DNA from: Dokdonella immobilis
GTDB lineage: Bacteria > Pseudomonadota > Gammaproteobacteria > Xanthomonadales > Rhodanobacteraceae
Assembly: GCF_900115085.1 (NCBI RefSeq)
Contig: NZ_FOVF01000007.1
Location: forward strand, 89,198-153,197
DNA: 64,000 bases
Reading direction: 5' to 3'
The notes beneath the pieces are model-generated. The model saw only the letters and a list, made by a program, of their open reading frames with translations, was not told the origin of the DNA and made no database searches. Positions 8,226-18,803 of this stretch are shown here, piece after piece. Position 1 is the stretch's first letter; each line of letters starts with the position of its first letter. The position numbers were made by a program, and so were the translations under genes.

Positions 8226-10254
8226 GGGGTTTGTAGGCCTCGATCAGTTGCCGCTGCACGTTGGCCGGCACCGGGTCATAGTGGCTGAATTCGATCGTGT
8301 AGCGGCCACGTCCGCCGGTCATGGCCTTCAGTTCGGTCTGGTAGTCGGCGACTTCGGCCAGCGGCACCTGGGCCTTGATCACGAGTTCGCCGCCGCGGAT
8401 CGAATCGGTACCGTGGATGCGCGCGCGCTTGCCGGCCAGTCCGCCGGTGACGTCGCCCATGTTGTCCTCGGGCACGTTGACGTCCATGTTGACGATCGGC
8501 TCGAGCAGCAGCGGCCTGGCCTTGCCGACGGCGTCGAGAAACGCCTTCTTGCCGGCAGCGACGAAGGCCACTTCCTTGGAGTCGACCGTGTGGAACTTGC
8601 CGTCGGTGACGACCACGCGCACGTCCTGCATCTGGTAGCCGGCCACCGCACCCTGCTCGAGCACCTGGCGGATGCCCTTCTCGATCGCAGGGATGAACTG
8701 GCCCGGGATCGTGCCGCCCTTGATCTCGTCGGTGAACTCGAAGCCGCCGCCGCGCGGCAGCGGTTCGACGCGCAGATAGACCTCGCCGAACTGGCCGGCG
8801 CCGCCGGTCTGCTTCTTGTGCCGGTGATGGCCTTCGGCCCGGCCCGAGATGGTCTCGCGATAGGCGATGCTGGGCCGGTGCGAAACGACCTCGACGCCGT
8901 AGCGCGCCTTCATGCGCTCGAGCATGAGCTTGAGGTGCAGATCGGAGAGGCCACGGATGATCGTTTCGTTGAGCTCCTTGCTGTGTTCGACGCGGAAACA
9001 CGGGTCTTCCTCGCCGAGCCGCATCAGCGCGGTGGCCAGCTTCTGCTCCTGGCCCTTGTGCGCCGGCTCGATGGCGAGGCCGAACATCGGCTGCGGGAAT
9101 TCGAGTGGCTTGAGGTGGATCTGGTCCTCGTCATGCGAGTCGTGCAGGACGGCATCGAAATGGATCTCGTCGACCTTGGCCACGGCGGCGATGTCGCCGG
9201 GCACGGCGGCATCGATCTCGATGTGGTCCTTGCCGTGGATGCGGAACAGGTGGCCGACCTTGAACGGCTTCTTGCCATCGTCGATGAACAACTGAGTGTC
9301 CTTGCGCACCGTGCCCTGGTAGATGCGGAAGATGCTGAGCTTGCCGACGAACGGATCGTTGGCGATCTTGAAGACGTCGGCGATCACGTGCATCGAAGGA
9401 TCCGGCACGGCCGTGATCGGTCTGGCCCCGGCGCCCTCGCCCTTGACGAACGGTGGCGGATTGCCCTCCAGCGGGTTCGGCAACAGGCGCTCGATGAAAT
9501 CGAGCAGGGCTTCGACGCCGACCCCGGTGCGCGCCGAGACGAAGCAGATCGGCACCAGATGGCCTTCACGCAGGCATTGTTCGAAGGCATCGTGCAGTTC
9601 GCTGCCGGACAGGGCCTTTTCGCCCTTGTCGAGGTAGCGGTCCATGACCTTCTCGTTGATTTCGACGACCTGGTCGAGGATCTGCTGGTGCGCTTCGGCG
9701 ACGCTGGAGAAATCGGTCTTGCCATCGGACTTGAAGAAGCAGTCGATCACCGTGCTCGCGCCGTCCGCCGGCAGGTTGATCGGCAGGCATTCGGGTCCGA
9801 ATTCATCGCGCAGTTCTTCGGTCAGCGCGGCGAGGTCGCATTCGGTGTCGATGCGGTTGACGATCAGGACCCTCGCCAGGCCGCGCGATTTCGCGTACTC
9901 CATCATGCGTCGGGTCGTGTGTTCGATGCCGTTGGTGGCATTGACCACCACGGCGCAGGTTTCCACGGCGGCCAGCGCGGAGAGGGTCGGCCCGCGGAAA
10001 TCCGAATAGCCCGGCGTGTCGATCAGGTTGATATGGCAATCGCCGCGGTCTATCGAGACCAGGGTGGCCTGGACCGAGTGTTGGCGTTCCTTTTCCATCG
10101 GGTCGAAATCGGAGACCGTCGAGCCGCGCTCGATCGTGCCCGCCGTCTGTATCACGCCGCCGGCATGCAGCAGGGCTTCGACCAGGGTGGTTTTGCCGGC
10201 GCCGGCATGGCCTGCCAGGGCGACGTTGCGAATGCCATCGGTGCTGTGTGACAT
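8209..10254 (-). CDS. Elongation factor G paralogue (EF-G2 / FusA2 type)
   Basis: A 681-residue translational GTPase. The P-loop GHAGAGKTT, G3 DTPGYSDF and G4 NRID (instead of NKxD) are all visible, followed by domain II and the EF-G domains III-V (ATALMRLGEEDPCF, GGAGQFGEVYLRVEP, PIVNMDVNVPEDNMGDV). The usual G3 sequence is DTPGHVDF; the catalytic histidine is tyrosine here, as in EF-G2 proteins of other bacteria. It may be a poorly hydrolysing or regulatory paralogue rather than the main translocase. GGGAG precedes the ATG at 10254; the ATG at 10284 is less likely. The M19 gene overlaps its 3' end. Confidence 0.88.
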   Translation of the reverse strand: MSHSTDGIRNVALAGHAGAGKTTLVEALLHAGGVIQTAGTIERGSTVSDFDPMEKERQHSVQATLVSIDRGDCHINLIDTPGYSDFRGPTLSALAAVETCAVVVNATNGIEHTTRRMMEYAKSRGLARVLIVNRIDTECDLAALTEELRDEFGPECLPINLPADGASTVIDCFFKSDGKTDFSSVAEAHQQILDQVVEINEKVMDRYLDKGEKALSGSELHDAFEQCLREGHLVPICFVSARTGVGVEALLDFIERLLPNPLEGNPPPFVKGEGAGARPITAVPDPSMHVIADVFKIANDPFVGKLSIFRIYQGTVRKDTQLFIDDGKKPFKVGHLFRIHGKDHIEIDAAVPGDIAAVAKVDEIHFDAVLHDSHDEDQIHLKPLEFPQPMFGLAIEPAHKGQEQKLATALMRLGEEDPCFRVEHSKELNETIIRGLSDLHLKLMLERMKARYGVEVVSHRPSIAYRETISGRAEGHHRHKKQTGGAGQFGEVYLRVEPLPRGGGFEFTDEIKGGTIPGQFIPAIEKGIRQVLEQGAVAGYQMQDVRVVVTDGKFHTVDSKEVAFVAAGKKAFLDAVGKARPLLLEPIVNMDVNVPEDNMGDVTGGLAGKRARIHGTDSIRGGELVIKAQVPLAEVADYQTELKAMTGGRGRYTIEFSHYDPVPANVQRQLIEAYKPHAEED

Positions 10255-10477
10255 GGTTGGGCTCCCGTCGATTGAGGTGCGCACGTGTCAGAGCGACGCC
10301 GGCCGTCTTGCCCGCAGACCTGCAAGACCCCGTGATCGGGGTGGCCGCGTCCGGAGTTCGGGTCAAGCCTTGCGCGATCGGGAGGGGCGGTCAAGCGGCG
10401 CTGCCGCAGAGTCGCGCTCATGTGGACCGCCTGCATGCCGCCGGACGGCCCGGATGCAGCCTGAGTGATAATGGGCA

Positions 10478-11233
10478 ATGAACTCGCTCAGCGCTCAAGG
10501 TCCGCCGTCGCCGGGCACCGCACTTTGTGTGCATGGTGCCGGTGCGGGAGGTTGGGAATGGTCGATCTGGAGTCGGGTACTCGCTGCGCGCGGCTGGCAG
10601 GTGCGTGCGCCGGACCTCATTCCGGCCGCCAGCGGGCTCGCATCGACTCGCTTCGAGGACTATCGCAGCCAGGTGATTGCCTGGAGCAGGGAACTGCAAG
10701 GGAGCACGGGGTGCTCCCATGTATTGATCGGAGCCAGTCTCGGCGGCTTGCTGGCCCTGTCGGTCGCAGTTGAGGTCAAGGCCGCGGCCCTGGTCCTCGT
10801 CAATCCGATGCCGCCGGCCGGTATCGTGTCGCGACCGCTCGGCGAGCCGCATGCGGCGATCCGCCGTTGGGGCGCGGATCGCTCGATTGCCGGTACCCGG
10901 CGAGCCATGCCTGATGCCGACGATGCCGCCAGTCTGTATGCATTCCGACGCTGGCGCGACGAATCCGGCCTTGTCCTCGAAACGGCCCGCCTCGGCGTCG
11001 CCGTGGACTACCCGCGTTGTCCGGTCCTGGTCATGGCCAGCGAACTCGACAGGGATGTGCCGATGGTCGTCAGCCGCGAACTGGCCACGCGCTGCTCGGG
11101 TGATTTCCGTCGTTTACCAGGGTGCAGCCATGTCGGCCCGCTGCTCGGTATCGCTGCCGCGGGCATTGCCGAACAGGCGGCCGACTGGTTGGGGCTGCAG
11201 ACGACGAATCGGCAAGCCGGCAACAACGATTGA
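10478..11233 (+). CDS. Alpha/beta hydrolase
   Basis: A 251-residue protein of the alpha/beta hydrolase fold. LCVHGAGAGGWEWS provides the oxyanion-hole HG motif, GASLGG is the nucleophile elbow with the catalytic serine near residue 93, and GCSHVGPLLG near the end supplies the histidine; the acid is probably in SELDRD. There is no signal peptide, so it should be cytosolic. It is an esterase- or thioesterase-like enzyme with no identifiable substrate. It is divergent from the EF-G paralogue across a 223-bp spacer. Confidence 0.82.
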   Translation: MNSLSAQGPPSPGTALCVHGAGAGGWEWSIWSRVLAARGWQVRAPDLIPAASGLASTRFEDYRSQVIAWSRELQGSTGCSHVLIGASLGGLLALSVAVEVKAAALVLVNPMPPAGIVSRPLGEPHAAIRRWGADRSIAGTRRAMPDADDAASLYAFRRWRDESGLVLETARLGVAVDYPRCPVLVMASELDRDVPMVVSRELATRCSGDFRRLPGCSHVGPLLGIAAAGIAEQAADWLGLQTTNRQAGNND

Positions 11234-11359
11234 GCCTGCCGGCTGGCACGCCTGGCCTTCGCGCGGCGCGGGGACCAGCGTCTCCTTAACGATGGTTTAG
11301 CGCAGCCTGCGTATGCTGCGGCGGCAGTTCGAGTCTCCCATCCCACTCTTCCGGTCCGA

Positions 11360-12106
11360 ATGTCGAAAGCGCACCCAGCTGCTGCCACGTCTCCGGTCAT
11401 CGACGCCACCGAGTCGGCACGGCTGCGAAACAGCTATGCGGGCCGGATGCTTCGACGCGACCGACTTTGGCGTTCGCCGCACCTGCAGCGACGCACCGTC
11501 ATCGTCCTGATCGTCGTCACGATCATGGTGAACCTGCTCTGGATCGTCGGTCTGGATCAGGTCATGCAGCCGTTCATGGCGCGCCAGGCGGATCGCGGTC
11601 CGATCGAGGTCAACATCATCGTGCCGCCCGAGGCGTTCGAAATTCCGCCCGAGCCGCAACCGCAACCGGTCGAGTTCAAGCATCGTCCGTCGGCGGTCCG
11701 CATCGAACCGCCGCAGACGAAAATGACCCCGCCACCGCTGACCGCCGAGTCGGAGTCGCGCACCCAGGCACGTATCGGCAGCGCCGGCGAGCCTGCCCTC
11801 AATCTGTTCAATGCCGACGGCTCGCTGCGCATGCCCAAGGCAACGAGCCGGATAGGTCCGAAGCCGATCGAGAATCCGCACGAGGCCGGCAAGGCGCGCT
11901 GGGCAGAAATCGAAAACCGTGGCGAGAACCCGCTGGACTGCCAGCGCACGCGATTCGCCAGCGCCTTCAAGCGCGACGAGTCGCTCGGCGACAAGGTCTC
12001 GCGCAAGTACCTCAAATGGATCGGCCTGGCTGACGGCGCTGCCATCGCCGAACGCGCCGCCCAACGCGAGGGGCGTGCCGCTGCCGGTTGCGACCCGGCC
12101 GGCTGA
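11360..12106 (+). CDS. Single-pass membrane protein with proline-rich stalk (paralogue 1)
   Basis: I do not recognise a named family. The 248-residue protein has a basic cytoplasmic head of ~45 residues, one membrane helix (VIVLIVVTIMVNLLWIVGL, about residues 47-66), a short INVIIVPPEAF-like strand written here as VEVNIIVPPEAFEI, then a proline-rich stalk (PPEPQPQPVEF) and a C-terminal domain with DCQRTRFASAFKRDESLGDK and two cysteines. The layout resembles TonB- or energy-transducer-like proteins: inner-membrane anchor, stiff Pro-rich spacer, periplasmic cap. The next gene has the same layout, so the pair looks like a duplication. Confidence 0.65.
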   Translation: MSKAHPAAATSPVIDATESARLRNSYAGRMLRRDRLWRSPHLQRRTVIVLIVVTIMVNLLWIVGLDQVMQPFMARQADRGPIEVNIIVPPEAFEIPPEPQPQPVEFKHRPSAVRIEPPQTKMTPPPLTAESESRTQARIGSAGEPALNLFNADGSLRMPKATSRIGPKPIENPHEAGKARWAEIENRGENPLDCQRTRFASAFKRDESLGDKVSRKYLKWIGLADGAAIAERAAQREGRAAAGCDPAG

Positions 12107-12163
12107 CAGGCGTTGGCGTCAGCACAGCTCCGGATCCCCGAGCACGCTGTTCCGGCAGCGTCG

Positions 12164-12973
12164 ATGGGCGATCGCGAGGCGCTAGCGGCCTGGCGCGCGC
12201 GACTGCTTGCCCTGCGCCACACGCAGGGCATCCGCGACCGGCACGAGAGACGGCGCCTTCGCTGGGCGCTCCTCATCGCCATCCTGTGCCAGGTCGTGTT
12301 CGTCATCGGCTTGCGGCACTGGATGCGTTGGCAGGTCGGGGCGACCGAAGAATTCCGCGTGATCCACCTGCGCCTGATCGATCCGCCCGTCGAACCTGCA
12401 CCGGCGCCGCAAGCGCGGCCTGAACCGGTATCGCCAGCGGAAGTCTCAGCGCCGCCCCGGGCCCGCAGCGAGCCAATGACACAGTCTGCCGGCATGCCAC
12501 CCGAGGTGGCGTCCGAATCGCGCCCCCAGCCGGCGGTCGTGGCGAACAGCATTGCGACGCAACCGGTACGGCCCGTTCCGGGCGTCTTCGATCGCAGCGG
12601 CCGGGTCCTGCTGCCGAAGGAAAGCGGGGTTGGCGATCCGGCCCGGTTCGCTGCGAAGGTCCCGGAGAAAACCTGGCGGCCGGATCCTATGGCCCACCTC
12701 TCGCCGCTGCCGTACAAGCCCACGCCGTTCGACAAATACTGGAAGCCCGCCGACGAAACCCTGCTCGGCGAATGGGTGCGCAAGGCGACGCGCAAGTCCG
12801 TCCATGACACTCGCGGCGGAACCCGCATCACCTGCGAAGCCTTCCTGTTCTTCAGCGCCTGCGGCTGGGGCCCAACCCCGCGCGTCAGCATCGAGGAACT
12901 CAAGGCCATGCGCGTGGTTCCGCCGATGCCGCGCCGATCGGCTGACGATCCCTATCTGTTGCCAGAGGACTGA
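12164..12973 (+). CDS. Single-pass membrane protein with proline-rich stalk (paralogue 2)
   Basis: A second protein with the same plan as its upstream neighbour: basic head, one membrane helix (LLIAILCQVVFVIGL), the strand FRVIHLRLIDPP, a Pro/Ala-rich stalk (PVEPAPAPQARPEP) and a C-terminal periplasmic domain with two cysteines (ITCEAF, FSACGWG). I use the ATG at 12164; a TTG at 12113, only 6 nt after the preceding stop, would add 17 residues. Both genes share the sequence style FDRSGRVLLPKE / FNADGSLRMPK before the final domain, supporting common descent. Function unknown; envelope anchoring or energy transduction is a guess. Confidence 0.65.
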   Translation: MGDREALAAWRARLLALRHTQGIRDRHERRRLRWALLIAILCQVVFVIGLRHWMRWQVGATEEFRVIHLRLIDPPVEPAPAPQARPEPVSPAEVSAPPRARSEPMTQSAGMPPEVASESRPQPAVVANSIATQPVRPVPGVFDRSGRVLLPKESGVGDPARFAAKVPEKTWRPDPMAHLSPLPYKPTPFDKYWKPADETLLGEWVRKATRKSVHDTRGGTRITCEAFLFFSACGWGPTPRVSIEELKAMRVVPPMPRRSADDPYLLPED

Positions 12974-13057
12974 AGCAGCCCGGGCGTGGAGTCTGTCGGA
13001 CTTGAGCGGTCGAGGCGAAAGTTCGGCCGCGGGAGGACAGATTTTCGGCGATTCGCA

Positions 13058-13080
13058 GGCCCATAGTGGTTCTATGGGCC
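13058..13080. terminator. 9-bp hairpin between convergent genes
   Basis: GGCCCATAG, loop TGGTT, CTATGGGCC: a perfect stem in the 175-bp gap between the membrane-protein gene (forward) and the molybdenum hydroxylase gene (reverse). It would serve both directions. No T-run follows on either side, so it may be a U-less terminator. Confidence 0.45.
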
Positions 13081-13148
13081 AGGAAGCGGCGGAAACATGG
13101 ACCGCGCAGACGGATTTGCAAGCCAATCGATTCAAGTCCGACAGAATC

Positions 13149-15407
13149 CTAGAGCATGCGCATCAGTTCCGGCAGAAGAGGCAGCTTGCGGATGCGCACG
13201 GTGGTGGTGGCGAAGATCGCGTTGGCCAGGGCCGGGGCGACGCTGGCGATGCCCATCTCACCGCCGCCGACCGGATCGCGGGTCGATTCGACGATGTGCA
13301 CTTCCACCTTCTTCGGGGCGTCGGCCATTTTCAGCAGCGGGTATTGCGGGAAGTTCTTCTGCTCGACCTGGCCATCGCGCACGGTGATGGCCAGATTCAG
13401 CGCGGTCGAGATGCCGTCGATGGTGCCGCCCATCATCTGCGCTTCGAGGCCGAGCGGATTGACCACGCGACCGACATCGACGACGCAGATGGCGCGATGG
13501 ATGCGCAGGCGTTCGCCGTCCATCGAGACCTCGAAGGCGTGCGCGGTGTAGCCGCCGAAGGTGAAGTGGCAGGCGATGCCGATGCCGCGGCCATCGGTGC
13601 GCTTTTCCTTCCAGTGGATCTTCTCGGCGCAAAGCCTCAGCACGTTGGCCATGCGACCCGTGTCGAAAACCGGTCCGCCATGGCCGCGGTAGGAAATCTC
13701 GCGCGCCTCGCCGAGCATCTCCAGGCGCAACTCGACCGCGTCGCGACGCACCTCGTAGGCGATCTCGTCGATGAAGCTCTGCACGGCAAAGGCGTGGAAG
13801 GTGTGCAGCGGGGCACGCCACCAGCCGCGCGGCATGCCGGACTGGACCGGGAAGAAGGTCTTTTCGAGGTCGTCGACCAGGCCGGCCGGGAAATCATCGG
13901 GTTCGAGGCAGCCGGTCCAGGCCGGGTCGTCCTGCATGCGCGCGGTGCGGTACGTGCGCGAGGTCGCTGCGCAGCGATGCGTCCAGCCCTCGACGCGGTT
14001 GCGCCGATCCAGCGTCGCGCTCAGCGCATGCACGCCGAACGGGCGGTAGAAATCATGGGCAAGATCGTCTTCGCGCGTCCACATCAGTTTGACCGGCTTG
14101 CCGGCGAGCTTGGCGATCTGCACGGCCTCGGCGACGAAGTCGTTCTCGAGGCGCCGACCGAAACCGCCGCCCGAGCGCGGCAGGCGGATCTCGATCCTGT
14201 CGCGCGGCAATCCGGTCAGTTCGCTGATGACACGCGAAGCGCCGGACGGGTTCTGCATCGAGGCGATGAGCAGGGCGCCATCCTGGCGCAGCTCGATCAG
14301 GGCGCCCGGTGGTTCCAGCGTGGCATGGGCCAGGAACGGTACTTCGTAGCGCGCGCTGAGCGAGTGCCGGGCGCGTTTGCGCGATTTGGCCAGATCGCCG
14401 TCCTTGCGTACTTCGATGCCATCCTTGTCTTCGTCGAGCAGGGCATTGGCACGGGCAGCCAGCGCGGCGCTCGATTCTTCGGCCCAGGGGCCCTGCTTCC
14501 AGACCGGCTTGAGGGCATTGCGGCCTTGCAGCGCCGCCCAGGTATTGTCGGCGAGAACGGCGACGCCAGCGGCCAGCGGCCCGTCGAACGGTTCGCCCGG
14601 CTTCGGCCCCTCGATGCGAACCACATCGCGTACGCCGCGGACCTTGCGCGCCTCGCTGTCGTCGAGGCTTTCCAGCGTTCCGTCGAGATATGGACAGCGC
14701 AGCATGACCGCGACCAGCGCGCCGCTCAGGTATTCGTCGATGCCATAGCGGTTCTGCCCGGTGACGATGCGCCGGCCATCGGCCGCACGGATCGGCTTGC
14801 CGACCAGCTTGAAGCTGTCGGGATCCTTCGGTGCCGGCGCGTTCGCGGGCATCGGCAGCGCGGCCGCGGTGCGCGCCAGCGCACCGTAGCTCAGGGTCCG
14901 GCCATCGACATTGAGCACGTGACCGGCCTCGGTGCGCAGGTTCTCGACCGGTACCGACCAGGCATTCGCCGCCGCCTGCAGCAGCAGCCAGCGGGCCAGC
15001 GCCCCGGCTTCGCGCAGATCCTTCCAGGCCGTCTGAATGCTCGTGCTGCCGCCGGCGAACTGGTCGCCATAGCGATTGGACGGCTTGCCGTCGACCTCCT
15101 CGTAGCCATACGGCAACTGGATCACGCGCACGCGCGACCATTCGACGTCGAGCTCTTCGGCGATCAGCATCGGCAGTGAGGTGATCACGCCCTGGCCGAT
15201 CTCGCAGCCGCGCGCGCCAATGACGACGCGGTTGTCGCGCTCGATCATGACGAAGGCGGTCAGGCTGACCAGGTCGTCGCCGAGCAGTTCCGAGGGTACG
15301 GTCGCGCGGGCCGCGGCGCTGCAGCGGTAGCCGACCAGCAGGGCGCCGCTCGCGGTCAGCCCGAACTTGAGGAAGCGACGCCGCGTCAATGCCAGGGTCG
15401 GACTCAC
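13149..15407 (-). CDS. Molybdopterin-binding subunit, xanthine oxidase family (IorB-like), Tat-exported
   Basis: A 752-residue large subunit of a two-subunit molybdenum hydroxylase. The start is GTG 15407, overlapping the stop of the [2Fe-2S] gene (GTGA). A twin-arginine leader [19 protein letters not shown] opens it. Landmarks are [11 protein letters not shown] (cofactor loop), [13 protein letters not shown] (pterin binding) and [14 protein letters not shown], which holds the catalytic glutamate near the C-terminus. This architecture is that of isoquinoline 1-oxidoreductase or aldehyde dehydrogenase types that lack an FAD subunit and act in the periplasm on N-heterocycles or aldehydes, passing electrons to a cytochrome. 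The substrate is not readable. Confidence 0.88.
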   Translation of the reverse strand: MSPTLALTRRRFLKFGLTASGALLVGYRCSAAARATVPSELLGDDLVSLTAFVMIERDNRVVIGARGCEIGQGVITSLPMLIAEELDVEWSRVRVIQLPYGYEEVDGKPSNRYGDQFAGGSTSIQTAWKDLREAGALARWLLLQAAANAWSVPVENLRTEAGHVLNVDGRTLSYGALARTAAALPMPANAPAPKDPDSFKLVGKPIRAADGRRIVTGQNRYGIDEYLSGALVAVMLRCPYLDGTLESLDDSEARKVRGVRDVVRIEGPKPGEPFDGPLAAGVAVLADNTWAALQGRNALKPVWKQGPWAEESSAALAARANALLDEDKDGIEVRKDGDLAKSRKRARHSLSARYEVPFLAHATLEPPGALIELRQDGALLIASMQNPSGASRVISELTGLPRDRIEIRLPRSGGGFGRRLENDFVAEAVQIAKLAGKPVKLMWTREDDLAHDFYRPFGVHALSATLDRRNRVEGWTHRCAATSRTYRTARMQDDPAWTGCLEPDDFPAGLVDDLEKTFFPVQSGMPRGWWRAPLHTFHAFAVQSFIDEIAYEVRRDAVELRLEMLGEAREISYRGHGGPVFDTGRMANVLRLCAEKIHWKEKRTDGRGIGIACHFTFGGYTAHAFEVSMDGERLRIHRAICVVDVGRVVNPLGLEAQMMGGTIDGISTALNLAITVRDGQVEQKNFPQYPLLKMADAPKKVEVHIVESTRDPVGGGEMGIASVAPALANAIFATTTVRIRKLPLLPELMRML

Positions 15408-15928
15408 GAATTGCCCTCGGCCATCAGCACCGCGGCGCGCTGGATCGCGCTGCGGATGCGCGGATAGGTGCCGCAACGGCACAGGTTCGCTATCTCGCCG
15501 ATGTCGTCGTCGGACGGTTTGCGCTTGCGGGCGAGCAGATCGATCGCGGCCATGATCTGACCGGCCTGGCAGTAGCCGCACTGGGCTACGTCGTGCTCGA
15601 GCCAGGCCTGCTGCACGGGGTGCAGCTGCGCGCCTTCGAGCCCTTCGATGGTGGTGATCGCGCGTCCGGATACCGCCTGCATCGGGGTCAGGCACGCGCG
15701 CGCGGCCTTGCCGTCGATCAATACCGTGCAGGCGCCGCAGGCGCCAATGCCGCAGCCGAACTTGGTTCCGGTCAGGCGCAGCACGTCGCGCAGGTACCAG
15801 AGCAGCGGCATCTGCGGATCGCCATCGGGATAGTACGGCTTGTCGTTGATGCGAACCGGCAGTTGTTCCGGTTGCGTCTTCGCGGGTGCGGCATTGGCCG
15901 CGCCCGCAGCTTCGTTGCCTGCCTTCAT
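15404..15928 (-). CDS. (2Fe-2S)-binding subunit of molybdenum hydroxylase (IorA-like)
   Basis: A 174-residue small subunit starting at ATG 15928. After a poorly conserved N-terminal ~25 residues it has the plant-type ferredoxin motif [15 protein letters not shown] and then the second, all-helical cluster motif [10 protein letters not shown] ... [13 protein letters not shown]. It carries electrons from the Mo centre to an external acceptor. No signal peptide is present; it is presumably exported hitchhiking on the Tat-leader large subunit. The two genes share the GTGA junction, so translation is coupled. Next to it is nirS, on the same strand but with 260 bp between. Confidence 0.9.
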   Translation of the reverse strand: MKAGNEAAGAANAAPAKTQPEQLPVRINDKPYYPDGDPQMPLLWYLRDVLRLTGTKFGCGIGACGACTVLIDGKAARACLTPMQAVSGRAITTIEGLEGAQLHPVQQAWLEHDVAQCGYCQAGQIMAAIDLLARKRKPSDDDIGEIANLCRCGTYPRIRSAIQRAAVLMAEGNS

Positions 15929-16142
15929 GGTCGATCCAGCTACGCGGCGCGTCGAGTCGGGTCCGCAACAGGTGCCGATTGTCGCATCGCCGCGCTGCGC
16001 TGCACAGGCGTGACCGCCGGGCCGGGTCATCGCCGGGATCCCAGGATTCGGGACTTGCGGACGGCAGCCGCCGGAATGGCGGGGCCGTTCACCCCCGCGG
16101 GCTGCATGCGGCGGTGGGCGGGAAGAAACGAGGGCAGGCGGG

Positions 16143-16174
16143 AAAAGGGGAAGGCCCCCTGCGGAGCCTTCCCC
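16143..16174 (-). terminator. Intrinsic terminator downstream of nirS
   Basis: On the reverse strand a 9-bp stem GGGGAAGGC / GCCTTCCCC, starting 15 nt after the nirS stop, is followed directly by TTTT. This is a textbook-like, though short U-tract, intrinsic terminator ending nirS transcription. Confidence 0.7.
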
Positions 16175-16188
16175 ATTCGCGATGACGG

Positions 16189-18345
<2,157 letters not shown>

Positions 18346-18374
18346 TCAGTTTCCATGGATTGGACTGGTCTGCC

Positions 18375-18388
18375 ATGACACAGATCAA
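18375..18388 (-). promoter_or_regulatory. Candidate FNR/DNR-type box upstream of nirS
   Basis: Reverse-strand sequence TTGATCTGTGTCAT matches 8 of 10 bases of the TTGAT-N4-ATCAA FNR/DNR consensus and lies about 93 bp upstream of the nirS ATG. It would place low-oxygen and nitric-oxide control on nirS. The half-site GATCAAGTAGC is also shared with the terminal repeat of the adjacent mobile element, so it may instead be a partial element end. Confidence 0.4.
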
Positions 18389-18414
18389 GTAGCGTCGATC
18401 GCGGCGATGCCAGG

Positions 18415-18696
18415 GAGGGTCTGATCAAGTAGCAGAGTCGTCATGGCGTCCAGAAGGGTTTCCACATGTGCCGCGTGGCGAAGTGAAGGCGGGTTGCCTT
18501 GACGAGGCGCGCGGTGCATGTCGGGAGACTTCTGGACGCCACCTTTTCAGCATCCAGTCAATCAGTTGGGCGACGCCTGCCTGCGCGCAGATCCTTGTTG
18601 CGCCGACTTAAAAGACGGCCAGACTGTCTGCGTCGACGCGCCGCGAGCTGCCCACGGGCAGGCGTCGTGACGACTTTGCTACTTGATCAGACCCTC
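18415..18696. mobile_element. 282-bp MITE-like element, copy A
   Basis: Flanked by inverted repeats GAGGGTCTGATCAAGTAG... whose right copy differs at only a few of the first ~34 bases. The interior does not code for protein. The reverse complement of the whole element aligns end to end with 31041-31321, at roughly three-quarters identity by eye, including an internal CGACGCCTGCC ... GGCGTCGCCCA palindrome and a CTCGTCAAGGCAAC block. It lies between nirS and the TonB receptor. No transposase is visible in the window, so it must have been moved in trans. Confidence 0.8.
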
Positions 18697-18803
18697 GCTA
18701 GGTGCGTACGCACGTGAACTTGCGAAGTCTTGAGGCGGATCAAGGCGCCCGTGGCCCGGCCTGCCACAATCTGTCCGTGAATTCGTCAGCAGGATGCTCG
18801 AAC

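Noticed and set aside
8155..10251. Long open frame antisense to the EF-G paralogue
   Set aside because: High-GC codon use opens the opposite strand; the sense strand encodes all EF-G motifs and the antisense product has no recognisable domain.
12552..15179. Long forward frame across the molybdenum hydroxylase gene
   Set aside because: The reverse strand carries intact cofactor motifs and a Tat leader; the forward product is low-complexity.
18415..18696. Small forward ORFs inside MITE copy A
   Set aside because: They are not conserved in copy B, so they do not code.
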